IMG/VR virus record: IMGVR_UViG_3300017977_000057
Coordinates: 1-41,118 of that record
DNA from: a virus
Strand: one strand, 5' to 3'
DNA: 41,118 nt
Positions within the stretch are counted from its first letter, which is position 1; every line of letters begins with the position of its first letter. The notes beneath the pieces are model-generated. The model saw only the letters and a program-made list of their open reading frames with translations. It was not told the origin of the DNA and did not search any database. Made by a program: the position numbers and the translations under genes. Below are positions 7,722 to 16,629 of this stretch, in pieces.

Positions 7722-9908
7722 TTAAACTATTTCACAAGCACCGCCAGAGCAAGCTTCCGCTACTATAGTATCTACTTCTGTGTATTTCTTAACTTTTAAT
7801 TTCTCATCCCAGTTAGGTATATTTAAGTTATTTATTATCTTAGACCATTTATGTAAATTATATACATCTTTTAAACAATCTGCACACATATCTACACTAT
7901 CAAATCTTTTAGCAAATTTATTAAATCTTCTAACGAAATCTCTTTTTAATAAATCTGAACTAGATTCAGTTAGTTTCTCACCTATACCTTTAGCGGTATT
8001 GATAGCATTCCATAAATCATCTTTAAACGCAGTTAGTCCCGCTTCTATTAAAGCAGATGTAAATAAAGAATCTTCACCATATTTAGAAAGTATCTCTTCT
8101 GATGTTAATACTTCTGTAAAAGGAGCTTGAGGGTAAGCTTTATCTCCAGAAGCAGATAATAGAGAAACTCCACATAATTTATCTCTATTATCAAAAATAT
8201 AATCTGTTACTTCATCCCAGTCATCTACAGTAATAGTATTACTCACATTATGATTAAGCCAAGGCTTTACACATAAATCATGATTCTTACCATTATTTAC
8301 CCAATTTACTTGTGCTTCAACAACTTTATCTAATTGCTTAACTCCTAGTAAATCAGATTTAAATATAGAACCCTCTTTGGGTATAATAGGAAATGCCACT
8401 ACTATATCATTAGAACCCCATACACTTTCTTCTACCATATTAGGATTTTCTTCCATGAATAGTTTAGCTATCTCCGTACCCTTGTTAAACTGTGTATGTC
8501 TAAGATACCTTTTAGAATGCTCTCCATGTATTCCAGAACCAGTACCCAATAAAACACTGGCGTTTCCGCTTGGCTTAATAGTTGTGGCTCTAGCCGCCTG
8601 GTTTATATCTATTAACTTTGCTGTTAACTTATTGTATTTTTTAACTATACTAGCACCCTTAGCTAAGGTATCTTTATTAAATAAAATCTCTGGATTATTC
8701 ATCCAACCCGTTATTGAAACACCTAGAAGAGCTTCTCTTTCTACTATTTCCTTGGTTTCTTTAGAAACAAATTTAAAATCTGTATAACCCGCTTGTAATG
8801 TACCCATTATAGAAGCCACTTTACACTGATGATAAAATATCTCTTCATTTACAGACATACCACCATTTATTTCTGTTAAGTTACATACAGAAAAACCTGA
8901 TCTACCGTCACTAGTATATGAGTATAATCCTATTTCAACACAAGGGTTATATAGAGAATCTAGATTATCTACCCAGATGAAACCAGGTTCACCAAAATCT
9001 TTAACTGATTTCATAAGGTGTTCAAATTGAGATTTAGTTGTTTTGTCCCTTAAAAGAACTGCTGAGTTATTACTTCTACCTCTATGTGCGTGTTCAATAA
9101 ACCAATCTCCTGTTTTTGCATTAAGCATATCTTCGTCTTCTGGAGAGAACAAACAAATAGCCGCTGCTCTTCTAACTCCACCTGAAATAACTGCATCTGA
9201 AATATGCATTATAATATCGTAAGCTACAATAGTAGGCATAGAAGTTATACCATCACTTACTAAGTTAGTAAGCATAATCTCTATTTTATCTAAAGCCTTT
9301 CTTAGTCCTTCTGGACCAGGAGCTTTAAACCCGCCTGAAATATGAGCACCCTTTGGTCTGATTTTACTTAAATCAAACTTAATAATCTTACCATGGTATT
9401 CTGGATGTTTACCTCCATCTTCAAAGAAAGAACTAAGTAAAATATCTACAGAATCAGCCCACCCCTCTATACTGTCATCTACTGTATAAGTAACAGTTTC
9501 TTTAGCTCTTGGTGAAATCTTAGGTAGTTTATTTATATGTCTATATTGTACACTAAAACCTACACCACAACCAGAAAGCATCAAATGGAATATCTCTCCA
9601 AATACAGCAACTCTATCTATATAAGAGGCAGTGCAATTGAAAAGTTTATTGTGATTCTTAAGTAACTGCTCTCCACCAAACTGCAATGCTCTTTGCGACC
9701 CTAGGAACAATTTTTGTTTATAAGCCATTTCTACTTCAGTCATTAACTCTAACAACTCAGGAGTAAGTTTATCTTTATAAAATGTTTTATGCATTTCCAT
9801 AACTCTACTTACTGATTCATCCCATGTTTCATATCTACCTTCTTTATCTAAAAATCTAGAGTATGACTCGTAAAATTTAGCATCTGCCATTAATTGTTTT
9901 GCATCCAT
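7722..9908 (-). CDS. Adenosylcobalamin-dependent (class II) ribonucleotide reductase
   Basis: Converts ribonucleotides to deoxyribonucleotides without oxygen or a separate radical subunit. The 728 aa length and the motifs fit the monomeric class II RTPR/NrdJ type. Visible residues: Cys92 in LFNCTAS (redox Cys of the active site), the GCGVGFSVQ segment, NPCVEI at 321-326 giving Asn321, Cys323 (thiyl) and Glu325, the partner Cys342 in VCNLTEI, the PSG loop IKPSGNASVLLGTGSG, and a C-terminal C-x4-C pair (Cys720, Cys725) that would be re-reduced by thioredoxin. No nrdB-type subunit or glutaredoxin lies nearby. The ATG overlaps the stop of the upstream small gene by one base (TAATG). The ThyX-like gene is divergent from it, so the two form a dNTP-supply locus. 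Confidence 0.95.
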   Translation of the reverse strand: MDAKQLMADAKFYESYSRFLDKEGRYETWDESVSRVMEMHKTFYKDKLTPELLELMTEVEMAYKQKLFLGSQRALQFGGEQLLKNHNKLFNCTASYIDRVAVFGEIFHLMLSGCGVGFSVQYRHINKLPKISPRAKETVTYTVDDSIEGWADSVDILLSSFFEDGGKHPEYHGKIIKFDLSKIRPKGAHISGGFKAPGPEGLRKALDKIEIMLTNLVSDGITSMPTIVAYDIIMHISDAVISGGVRRAAAICLFSPEDEDMLNAKTGDWFIEHAHRGRSNNSAVLLRDKTTKSQFEHLMKSVKDFGEPGFIWVDNLDSLYNPCVEIGLYSYTSDGRSGFSVCNLTEINGGMSVNEEIFYHQCKVASIMGTLQAGYTDFKFVSKETKEIVEREALLGVSITGWMNNPEILFNKDTLAKGASIVKKYNKLTAKLIDINQAARATTIKPSGNASVLLGTGSGIHGEHSKRYLRHTQFNKGTEIAKLFMEENPNMVEESVWGSNDIVVAFPIIPKEGSIFKSDLLGVKQLDKVVEAQVNWVNNGKNHDLCVKPWLNHNVSNTITVDDWDEVTDYIFDNRDKLCGVSLLSASGDKAYPQAPFTEVLTSEEILSKYGEDSLFTSALIEAGLTAFKDDLWNAINTAKGIGEKLTESSSDLLKRDFVRRFNKFAKRFDSVDMCADCLKDVYNLHKWSKIINNLNIPNWDEKLKVKKYTEVDTIVAEACSGGACEIV

Positions 9909-10114
9909 TATGATTCCTTATTGTTATTTAATATTGTGAAACTATTTTCAAAATGTTCTTCTGTTCTAATATAAACTTTATCTAAATTATCTACTTGCGA
10001 GTAATCAATTTGATTTACCTTTTGTTTGTTAGAGAGTACTATCTTAGTTATTTCATTAACTACATAAATATCTCCATCTTTGTGCTTATATTTTTCACCT
10101 TTTATTACAGCCAT
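9908..10114 (-). CDS. Small beta-rich protein upstream of the RNR (68 aa)
   Basis: Short, probably all-beta protein beginning MAVIKGEKYKHKDGDIYVV. The pattern recalls the small DUF1653-like or SH3-like domains found in phage genomes, but the match is weak. An AAGGA site precedes the ATG. Its stop overlaps the ribonucleotide reductase start, so the two are probably translationally coupled. It has no CxxC and so is not a glutaredoxin or thioredoxin. Confidence 0.6.
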   Translation of the reverse strand: MAVIKGEKYKHKDGDIYVVNEITKIVLSNKQKVNQIDYSQVDNLDKVYIRTEEHFENSFTILNNNKES

Positions 10115-10225
10115 AATATTCCTTTTTTATTTTGTAAAGTCTTTTACTTCATAGTATTTATAAGTATGAATTTTATTAAATACTAGGTTGTTAATATAGT
10201 AAAATTTATTTAAAAAGGAAACAAA

Positions 10226-11209
10226 ATGAAAGAAACGATTGAGATTTATGGAGATGGGTATGTTACGAGTAAAGTATCTACTATACCTACTAATGAAGTT
10301 AATAAAGATGAAGAATCGAGAGTGAAGTTTGTAACCGACTTAGCTGCTATTTCTAGAGGTAAAGATAGTGCTAATAATCCCGTAAAGAGATTTAATTCAT
10401 TATTAAAAGAAGCTGCACCGTATGAGGGCAATGAAAATGGTTCTCCTAGTAGACCATTAGAATTTGCTGGTGTTATATTAGAATATGTTTTTATTAACAA
10501 TATTTATAGAATTATCTTAGGTGATAAAAGATATGACTTTGATATAGCTTTCTTTAATAATAACTTAGGGAGATATTCTTACACAACTAATGATGGTGAA
10601 TTGACTTCTCCATATGGTAAAATATTTACTAATGTAAGAGCTTGTGTAAACGCTGGTATAAAATATGAAGATATGCCATTTGCATCTAGAGAAGACTTAC
10701 ATCTTTATGATAATTTCAAAGCTCTTAAAATAAAAGTACCTATGTTTGTATTTAACCATCTTATAACACATACTGCTTTATCTAAAGAAGCTAGAAGTGA
10801 AAGAGTAGTATCTTTAGATAGTTGTGATTATTGGTTACCTGAAGACTTTATAGAAAGAGTGTTAAACTCTGATGTGAAAAGTGATATTGATGTTTCTTGT
10901 AGAAATAACTTATTAGTTTTAGTAGAAAGTGGTAATAAAAAAGATATAGTAAATTATCTATTACATGCACCATCTCAAGCAGAAGTGCAAAAATTCTTTA
11001 AAGATTTAGGTTATCCTAAAGAGATATATCAAAGAGCTATGTTAGAGTTTAGATATAAAGAGATGTTGATGGTAGGTTGGGTAAACGATCCTAATTCTTG
11101 GACTCATCTTTTCTTAGAAAGAAACGCTATGAAAGATAACTGGAAGAACTGGACGCAATCTCAAACTGAAGAAGCTGTAGTGGCTATGAAAGAGATAATA
11201 AAAAAATAA
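10226..11209 (+). CDS. Divergent ThyX-like (flavin-dependent thymidylate synthase family) protein
   Basis: ThyX makes dTMP from dUMP using FAD. Residues 171-208 align with the ThyX core: VPMFVFNHLI matches the IPMFVARQ-type strand. THTALSKEARSER follows with the spacing of the RHR-x7-S signature (His182, Ser186, Ser191, Arg193 kept). DYWLPEDF then matches the usual F-Y-x-P. The flanking arginines of RHR are replaced by Thr (T-H-T), and the usual C-terminal AQxEIR is only suggested by DPNSWTHLFLERN and NWTQSQTEEAV. At 327 aa it is longer than typical ThyX (about 220-250), with an N-terminal extension. It may be an altered-specificity or inactive homologue. Divergent from the RNR gene; AAGGAAAC upstream of the start. 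Confidence 0.6.
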   Translation: MKETIEIYGDGYVTSKVSTIPTNEVNKDEESRVKFVTDLAAISRGKDSANNPVKRFNSLLKEAAPYEGNENGSPSRPLEFAGVILEYVFINNIYRIILGDKRYDFDIAFFNNNLGRYSYTTNDGELTSPYGKIFTNVRACVNAGIKYEDMPFASREDLHLYDNFKALKIKVPMFVFNHLITHTALSKEARSERVVSLDSCDYWLPEDFIERVLNSDVKSDIDVSCRNNLLVLVESGNKKDIVNYLLHAPSQAEVQKFFKDLGYPKEIYQRAMLEFRYKEMLMVGWVNDPNSWTHLFLERNAMKDNWKNWTQSQTEEAVVAMKEIIKK

Positions 11210-11238
11210 TACATGAATATATTAAGTGAGAATATAAC

Positions 11239-11549
11239 AATAACAAAAACTTATCAGTTGTTGCTCTTTGCGAGCTAGTAGGTAAATCCTTCTAATATAA
11301 ACATATTAGATATTGTTATTCCAAAGCCTTGACCGACTACTAAGTAGTCAATCGTAAAATCTAATTGTAACAGTAAAATACGATGTTTAGTTATACCATT
11401 GATAAGTAATATAACTAAACAGTTGAGACCCAAACGAAAAGTTACATCTCCTAGTCAGAGAGTCCCTTAATAGGTAATACTAAAGGTGAAGACTCTTATC
11501 TTATTTATAAACACTTATATGCTTAGTGACTTCGGTTGCTAAGCATATA
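11239..11549 (+). ncRNA. Candidate structured RNA, family unknown
   Basis: The ~390-base gap after the ThyX-like gene has no plausible ORF but many exact pairings. AATAACAA (11239-11246) pairs with 11313-11320 and encloses hairpins GCTC/GAGC (11263-11275) and CTAATAT/ATATTAG (11292-11309). GACTAC/GTAGTC is at 11335-11349; ATCGTA/TACGAT at 11351-11384; an 11-bp stem GTTTAGTTATA (11385-11395) pairs with 11410-11420; AGAGTC pairs with GACTCT (11459-11496). A 15-bp TTCG-loop hairpin at 11516-11549 closes the region. It could be an independent small RNA or a long 5' leader of the gene at 11604. No known RNA family was recognised. Confidence 0.5.
11516..11549 (+). terminator. TTCG-loop hairpin at end of the structured region
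   Basis: Arms TATATGCTTAGTGAC and GTTGCTAAGCATATA form 15 pairs (two G-U) around TTCG. No strong U-run follows, so it may be a 3'-end stabiliser or terminator of the RNA upstream. Confidence 0.6.
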
Positions 11550-11603
11550 CATTAATCTTTATAAACGATGATAGTTAAATGATATTAAAATAAAGGAATA
11601 GAT

Positions 11604-12662
11604 ATGAAAAAACATATTTTACGAACAAACGCATTAAAGCATAATCTTGAGTTATTCATAACTAGTATGGAGTTATTAAAAAAAATAAGAAAAGATGGTG
11701 TAGATATAGAATCTTTACTTCCTGAAATAACTGTATTAGGAACTATAGATTTAACAGAAGTAAATAAAGCACTATCTGGTAAATTTACTAAAGTGATGGC
11801 TCCTAAAATACTTGAATCATTACTTAAGGTATCCATAGGAGAAATAACTAACGACTTAGGTAATTGTATAGCTTTAATCAAAGATAAAGTATCTATAGAT
11901 ATTGAAAACATGTTAGGTATACTAAGAGTTAGGTTAGCAGATATCAAGTCTAAAGATGAAGTACTTGTTAAGTTAAAAGCTATTATGTTATCTGAAGATG
12001 AAGAAGCTAATAATAAATTTACCACAAGTTTAACTACTGGTATAAAGAATAGTGTTATTACTAACGACTTAGGTTTAGCTATCTCTAAAGTAAAAGATAC
12101 TCTAACTTCTGAACTAGATAAAGAAAACTTAACTAGCATTTATAACAACCTTGTTATGTTAGATTCTGTAGATAGTGTAAATAAAACATCTATAGAAAAC
12201 TTTACTAACTTGGATAGAATGGAATATGATAAGATACTTTCTAATATAGAAGTAGATAAAGTGAATACTTCTCCTATTTTTATAGGCGATAAGTTAACTA
12301 TAGAAACAAGCGATGTTTCGTTACCATCTACTATAAATAATGCGTCAGCTATTACAGTAGTAAATAACTCTATTAAAAATATGGAACTTATTGTTGGAAC
12401 TCTAGAGGATATCTTAAAAGGTTTTAGTAATTCTTCTAAGAATAAAGCTTTCTCATTTCTATCTTTAGAATTATCTAAAGTTATAGAAGATGGAGGTAAT
12501 ATAGATACTTTAGAGCAATTGATTTGTTTAAATGTTTTAGACTCTTATAATGCATTTACTAATATCTTTAATTCTATTTTAGAATATAAAATGTTTATAG
12601 GTATATCTTCTATTGTAAATGAATCTATAATTTCTACTATAGTGGAAAATAAAGAAGAATAA
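11604..12662 (+). CDS. Hypothetical helical protein (352 aa)
   Basis: No family recognised. It is almost entirely predicted helical, with repeated patterns of Leu/Ile and Lys/Asp/Asn, no membrane segment and no signal peptide. AAAGGAAT lies upstream of the ATG. It begins about 55 bases after the TTCG hairpin and is followed after one base by the putative tail-hub gene, so it may be a tail or baseplate assembly factor or structural subunit. That is context only. Confidence 0.72.
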   Translation: MKKHILRTNALKHNLELFITSMELLKKIRKDGVDIESLLPEITVLGTIDLTEVNKALSGKFTKVMAPKILESLLKVSIGEITNDLGNCIALIKDKVSIDIENMLGILRVRLADIKSKDEVLVKLKAIMLSEDEEANNKFTTSLTTGIKNSVITNDLGLAISKVKDTLTSELDKENLTSIYNNLVMLDSVDSVNKTSIENFTNLDRMEYDKILSNIEVDKVNTSPIFIGDKLTIETSDVSLPSTINNASAITVVNNSIKNMELIVGTLEDILKGFSNSSKNKAFSFLSLELSKVIEDGGNIDTLEQLICLNVLDSYNAFTNIFNSILEYKMFIGISSIVNESIISTIVENKEE

Positions 12663-12663
12663 C

Positions 12664-13977
12664 ATGGTAGAGTCTAATGTATTATGGAATGATGTTAATC
12701 GCATCGTAAGTAACACTAATAGTGGTGTAACGGAAGTAACTCATGACCTCGTAGTACATACTAAAGATAAAGACATCGAAGTACTTATAGTACTCGATGT
12801 TGAAGTAAAGAAAGATTACAATGCTAATGTAGGTGATGAGTTAGTAATAAGTTTTTTAATGGGTGCTGGTGACTTCTATTATGACATACATCCTTATAGA
12901 GATAACTTATTAATAAGTGTAACTAGAAATATAGGTTCTGATGTAGTAACTAATAAATATAAAATGGTACTTATTAATAATAATACAGATATTAATGGCT
13001 CTAGGTATGATACTACCTCTAGAGAAAAGTTAAATCAAGAAGAGCAAGTGACTGTAGAATTACAAGCTATAGATCCTGTTTTAGAAGTGTTAAGTTTATC
13101 TACATATTCTGGTATATTTAAATATAGTATAGTGGAAGATGTAATCAATGGTGTGTTAAGTAACAGTATAAAAGATTTAAAGAATAGTGGTAGAGATTTA
13201 ACTTGTGTTATAGATTTATTCAAACCTGTAAATAATAGAGTGTTTAATCAGATAAAAATACCTACTGGTACTAAAGTATTAGATATCCCTAGTTATTTAC
13301 AAAATATAGACTATGGTGTGTATAATGGTAATATAGGTACTTATGTTACAAAGTACAAAGGACAACCTACTATATTTGTCTATCCTTTATATAATACTAC
13401 AAGAGCTTTAGATACAGATAAAAAGTTGATGGTGTTTGCGGTAACTGGTATGAAATATGAAATGATAGAAAATACTTACTTAGTAGAAGGTGATACTGTT
13501 AAAATTGTTTCTGGGCAAAATACTAGATCTATGAGTGTAGGAGATAATAGTATTCTTAATAATGGAGTAGGATTTACCGCTTCTGATGCTAATGCTGTGA
13601 TGGGTCGTAACCTAGAAGTTACTAATGACGGAACTACTTTTGATAAAGATCAAAACATAAATGGTCAAAACTATAAGGCTAAACCTGATGGTAATAATAA
13701 AAGTGTACATATAGGTCATACTAGCAACCTATATAGAGAGCGTTCTAAAGTAGTGAAGAATAGTTTATCTATATACCAAATCCAGTGGAATTATGCTGAT
13801 GAAGAACTTATATTTCCGGGAATGCCTGTTACTTATATTTTCTCTGATAATAATGAAACAATTACTAAATTAAATGGAATAGTACAATCATTTTACTTAA
13901 TGTATAATCAAAGTGCTAAAACAGTAACTTCGTTAATTAATATAATGGTAGAGCAACCTAAAAGAGAGGATATATAA
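12664..13977 (+). CDS. Putative tail/baseplate hub-like protein (437 aa)
   Basis: The protein is rich in beta strands, with an Asn/Gly-rich middle. The C-terminal part (about residues 360-432) has the pattern ELIFPGMPVTYIFSDN, then KLNGIVQSFYLMYNQ, then a final strand, like the last beta domain of phage hub proteins (gp27 / late control D type), where an LxGxV strand precedes the C-terminal strands. No enzyme motif seen. Start is one base after the previous stop with a weak AAGAAG site; the stop overlaps the next start (TAATG). The hub assignment is pattern-based and moderate at best. Confidence 0.55.
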   Translation: MVESNVLWNDVNRIVSNTNSGVTEVTHDLVVHTKDKDIEVLIVLDVEVKKDYNANVGDELVISFLMGAGDFYYDIHPYRDNLLISVTRNIGSDVVTNKYKMVLINNNTDINGSRYDTTSREKLNQEEQVTVELQAIDPVLEVLSLSTYSGIFKYSIVEDVINGVLSNSIKDLKNSGRDLTCVIDLFKPVNNRVFNQIKIPTGTKVLDIPSYLQNIDYGVYNGNIGTYVTKYKGQPTIFVYPLYNTTRALDTDKKLMVFAVTGMKYEMIENTYLVEGDTVKIVSGQNTRSMSVGDNSILNNGVGFTASDANAVMGRNLEVTNDGTTFDKDQNINGQNYKAKPDGNNKSVHIGHTSNLYRERSKVVKNSLSIYQIQWNYADEELIFPGMPVTYIFSDNNETITKLNGIVQSFYLMYNQSAKTVTSLINIMVEQPKREDI

Positions 13978-14288
13978 TGTTTAATAAGGTAAATGAACAT
14001 AAGTTTATTGTTGAAAAGCAAGAAGCTATAAAAATAAATAAACAAGTTATGGGTATTTTAAATCAAACTACTCCTGTAAGTGATATAGAGGGTAACTGTT
14101 TAGAATTATTAAAAGATCATATAGTAGGAAGTATTTTACTTAAAGAATCTAAAGATAGATTATTAGATAACCTTTTAAAAGAAGATAGTATAATCATAAC
14201 TATTGAAATAGATGATAGATTAATAGAGATTAGCATTTCAGTATTATCTTCACCAGATGATAAAGTTTTTTACTACAGCATATTATAA
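13977..14288 (+). CDS. Hypothetical protein (103 aa)
   Basis: Not recognised. Small, charged, alpha/beta protein without signal peptide or membrane segment. It overlaps the preceding hub-like gene by one base, with GAGAGGA upstream, so it is co-translated with it and may be an accessory tail protein or chaperone. It ends at an 18-bp-arm palindrome. Confidence 0.68.
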   Translation: MFNKVNEHKFIVEKQEAIKINKQVMGILNQTTPVSDIEGNCLELLKDHIVGSILLKESKDRLLDNLLKEDSIIITIEIDDRLIEISISVLSSPDDKVFYYSIL

Positions 14289-14289
14289 T

Positions 14290-14325
14290 ATATACTAGTA
14301 TAGGGATATCCCTATACTAGTATAT
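14290..14325. terminator. Bidirectional terminator (perfect palindrome)
   Basis: The 36 bases centred on GGGATATCCC are a perfect palindrome (18-base arms) located exactly between convergent genes 13977-14288 and 14325-14900. It probably terminates both transcripts. Confidence 0.75.
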
Positions 14326-14900
14326 TAATATTCTACATCATCATCATTTATATCACTAGTAGTCTTTGTAACTAAAGGAGTTTTTACTTCTTCTTTAGGA
14401 TCTACTACTAACTTACCATGTTCGATATAACCTGTTACTATATTAGTCCATATTTGAACCTCATTTGTATCTTCTAACTTATCTACACCTTCTATAACTT
14501 CATCTATAACTTTATTTACTTTAGCTTCTGCTAAATCTTTTTTACCATTTGCTAGAAGTAAAGAATAATCTTCTCCTAATTTAGAAAGACCCTTATCAGT
14601 AGTTTTTGATAAGTCTTGTCTCTGCATGATACCTGGAACGGTCATAACAATCTCACCTTGCTCACCTATTAACTCTACAGGATTAAATACACTACCTGAA
14701 AGCTCTACCCATTTAGCCGTGTATGTTTTATCTCTACCGATACCTGCAAATTTTGGAAGAAAATATTCTTCAAATACTTCTACTGGTAATTTAGCTGTTG
14801 GTTTATCTTCAGGTTCAGTTATACCTTTTGTTACTCTTTCCATTGTTCTCTGTGCAGTTCTAATATTACTAGCATTTACACCATCTACTATATCTTGCAT
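14325..14900 (-). CDS. Hypothetical protein (191 aa)
   Basis: Not recognised. Acidic, mixed alpha/beta protein with a Thr/Asp-rich C-terminal tail ending NDDDVEY. AAAGGT lies about 9 bases upstream of the ATG. It is the downstream member of a two-gene minus-strand unit with 14906-15316, five bases apart, and both sit inside a tail-like region, so a virion or assembly role is plausible. Confidence 0.7.
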   Translation of the reverse strand: MQDIVDGVNASNIRTAQRTMERVTKGITEPEDKPTAKLPVEVFEEYFLPKFAGIGRDKTYTAKWVELSGSVFNPVELIGEQGEIVMTVPGIMQRQDLSKTTDKGLSKLGEDYSLLLANGKKDLAEAKVNKVIDEVIEGVDKLEDTNEVQIWTNIVTGYIEHGKLVVDPKEEVKTPLVTKTTSDINDDDVEY

Positions 14901-14905
14901 GTCAT

Positions 14906-15316
14906 CTACCTTTTATTTATCTCTTCTATAGCTTCATATAAGTTAGCTAAGTTAGTTCCTTGTAATTCTAGACCTTGACTAAGATCCACCGTAGTTCCAT
15001 CTTCTTCAGTAACCACAACATCTATGGTCATATTAGAATTTGTATTATCTTCTGTTAAATATTTAAAAGATACTGTAACTTCTACTTCATCGAAGTAATT
15101 TAGATACATTATCTCTAAACTTTCTTTTATTTCTCTTTTTAAATCTAACGGATCGTTAAAATTATTTACTATATGTTTAAGGCTTGTTATCTTACCCTTA
15201 AATGTGTTTGATTGTGAATATCTAGAAGTGAGGAAATAAATAAATACTAATTTCATTTTAGTAATGGTATCTGTCACCCAACCAGATCTAGATAGACAAG
15301 GTACTGTACTACTCAT
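14906..15316 (-). CDS. Hypothetical protein, possible baseplate component (136 aa)
   Basis: No confident family. It has a basic N-terminal half and beta-strand C-terminal half, with VEVTVSFKYLTEDN followed by MTIDVVVTEEDG, a layout that resembles small baseplate-wedge proteins. The resemblance is only by eye. A longer frame reaches 15340, but GGAAAG lies just upstream of the ATG at 15316 while the upstream ATG has no ribosome binding site, so the shorter form is preferred. First gene of the minus-strand pair, divergent from the nuclease gene. Confidence 0.65.
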   Translation of the reverse strand: MSSTVPCLSRSGWVTDTITKMKLVFIYFLTSRYSQSNTFKGKITSLKHIVNNFNDPLDLKREIKESLEIMYLNYFDEVEVTVSFKYLTEDNTNSNMTIDVVVTEEDGTTVDLSQGLELQGTNLANLYEAIEEINKR

Positions 15317-15417
15317 ATCTTTCCTTTCAAGTTTTATCATTAATATACATTACATAGATAGTTCTATTTCTTACGAATCATAAATAGATGATAAATATTA
15401 GAAATGGAGGTATAAGT

Positions 15418-16542
15418 ATGAATTTAAGATTAAGTTATTTAGTTTTAAGCGATATACATTTTGGCAATAATTTAAACCCTACTGAAAATATAGTAAATAA
15501 TTTATTAAAGTATTTTAAAGATAATCATAAAGTATTTTCTAAATTGAAGATTATTTTTATAGCTGGTGATATATTCGATAAGTTACTCACTAGTGGAAGT
15601 AAGAATCATAACTTAGTGATGCAATGGCTTACTACTCTAGCAGTATATTGTAAACACAATAATATTAAACTAAGAATACTAGAAGGAACTCCGTCTCATG
15701 ATTGGAAACAAGCTAGTACAATTAATGTAATGCTTAAGGAAAGTAAATTAGATTTAGATTTTAAATATATAGATGCATTAAGCATAGAGACTATGGAGGA
15801 TTTAGGCCTTAATATACTTTATGTACCTGATGAATGGAAACATAAGGCTTCTGATACCTTTGAAGATATAAAGAAACTATTACTAGAAAAGAATATGACT
15901 CAAGTGGATATAGCTATAATGCATGGACAATTCCATTATCAATTACCTATAAAAATGTTAGAGTCTTCACATAATGAAAATGACTTTCTTAATATAGTAA
16001 AACATTATATTAACATAGGTCATATTCATTCACATAGTGTAAATGGCAGAATACTAGCTCAGGGTAGTTTTGATAGGATATCTCATAATGAAGAAGAGAG
16101 TAAAGGTGGTATGGTAATTACTATAGATGAATATTCTGGTAATTCGTTTCTGTTTATTCCTAATAAGAATGCTAAGATATTTAAAACTATCAAAATAGAC
16201 GAAACTGAGATGGATAAATACATAAGTAAATTAAAGCCATTAATAAATAAATATCCATTGGGTAGCCATATTAGACTTACTTTTGATAAGTCTAATTCTA
16301 TAAGAAAAAACCTTAAGAACATCCAAGAGTTATTCAAAGGCTATACAATAAAAGACCATGTACCTGATAAGAGTAATAATAGAAGTGAGGATGATTTAGA
16401 GGTATTTGAAGAAGCACCTATAGAGGGATTAAAAATAACTAGAGAGAATATAGAAGAGTTGGTTCATATAGAATTGAATAAATATACTTTTGCCCCTAAT
16501 TTATTAGAAACTATAAACTCAGAATTAAAAATGGCTTTATGA
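15418..16542 (+). CDS. SbcD/Mre11-like nuclease (T4 gp47 type)
   Basis: A calcineurin-like metallophosphoesterase expected to act as the nuclease subunit of a recombination/repair complex, normally with an SbcC/gp46 ATPase that is not in this window. In the 374-aa form the metal motifs appear in order: SDIHFG (Asp12, His14), AGDIFDK (Asp51), GTPSHD (His94, replacing the usual GNHD), MHGQFH, and NIGHIHSH (GHxH). The N-terminal phosphoesterase domain is followed by a ~120-residue charged C-terminal region. The frame extends to 15388, but GGAGGT six bases before 15418 fixes the start there. The stop is TGA, uncommon here. Confidence 0.87.
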   Translation: MNLRLSYLVLSDIHFGNNLNPTENIVNNLLKYFKDNHKVFSKLKIIFIAGDIFDKLLTSGSKNHNLVMQWLTTLAVYCKHNNIKLRILEGTPSHDWKQASTINVMLKESKLDLDFKYIDALSIETMEDLGLNILYVPDEWKHKASDTFEDIKKLLLEKNMTQVDIAIMHGQFHYQLPIKMLESSHNENDFLNIVKHYINIGHIHSHSVNGRILAQGSFDRISHNEEESKGGMVITIDEYSGNSFLFIPNKNAKIFKTIKIDETEMDKYISKLKPLINKYPLGSHIRLTFDKSNSIRKNLKNIQELFKGYTIKDHVPDKSNNRSEDDLEVFEEAPIEGLKITRENIEELVHIELNKYTFAPNLLETINSELKMAL

Positions 16543-16599
16543 TATACATTAATAAAACCACATATTAGTATATTAATAAATAAAAGGAGGAAATGTCAA

Positions 16600-16629
16600 A
16601 TGAAAATTATGGCTAACAAGACAGGATGA
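16600..16629 (+). CDS. Possible 9-residue leader peptide
   Basis: The only strong ribosome binding site before the next gene (AGGAGG, 16585-16590) is nine bases from the ATG at 16600, which opens a frame encoding MKIMANKTG and then TGA. That stop overlaps the next gene's ATG at 16626 (ATGA). It could be a leader that delivers ribosomes to the following gene by reinitiation. An earlier ATG at 16593 is in frame with the next gene but stops at TAA (16614). Confidence 0.35.
   Translation: MKIMANKTG

Noticed and set aside
11239-11549. Group I intron at the structured gap
   Set aside because: AGAGTC/GACTCT could mimic P7, but only ~26 bases lie between the arms, so P3 and P8 cannot form, and no split gene flanks it.
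16593-16626. N-terminal extension of gene 16626 from ATG 16593 through TAA 16614
   Set aside because: The ATG is only two bases from AGGAGG, and the frame meets TAA; readthrough there has no support.
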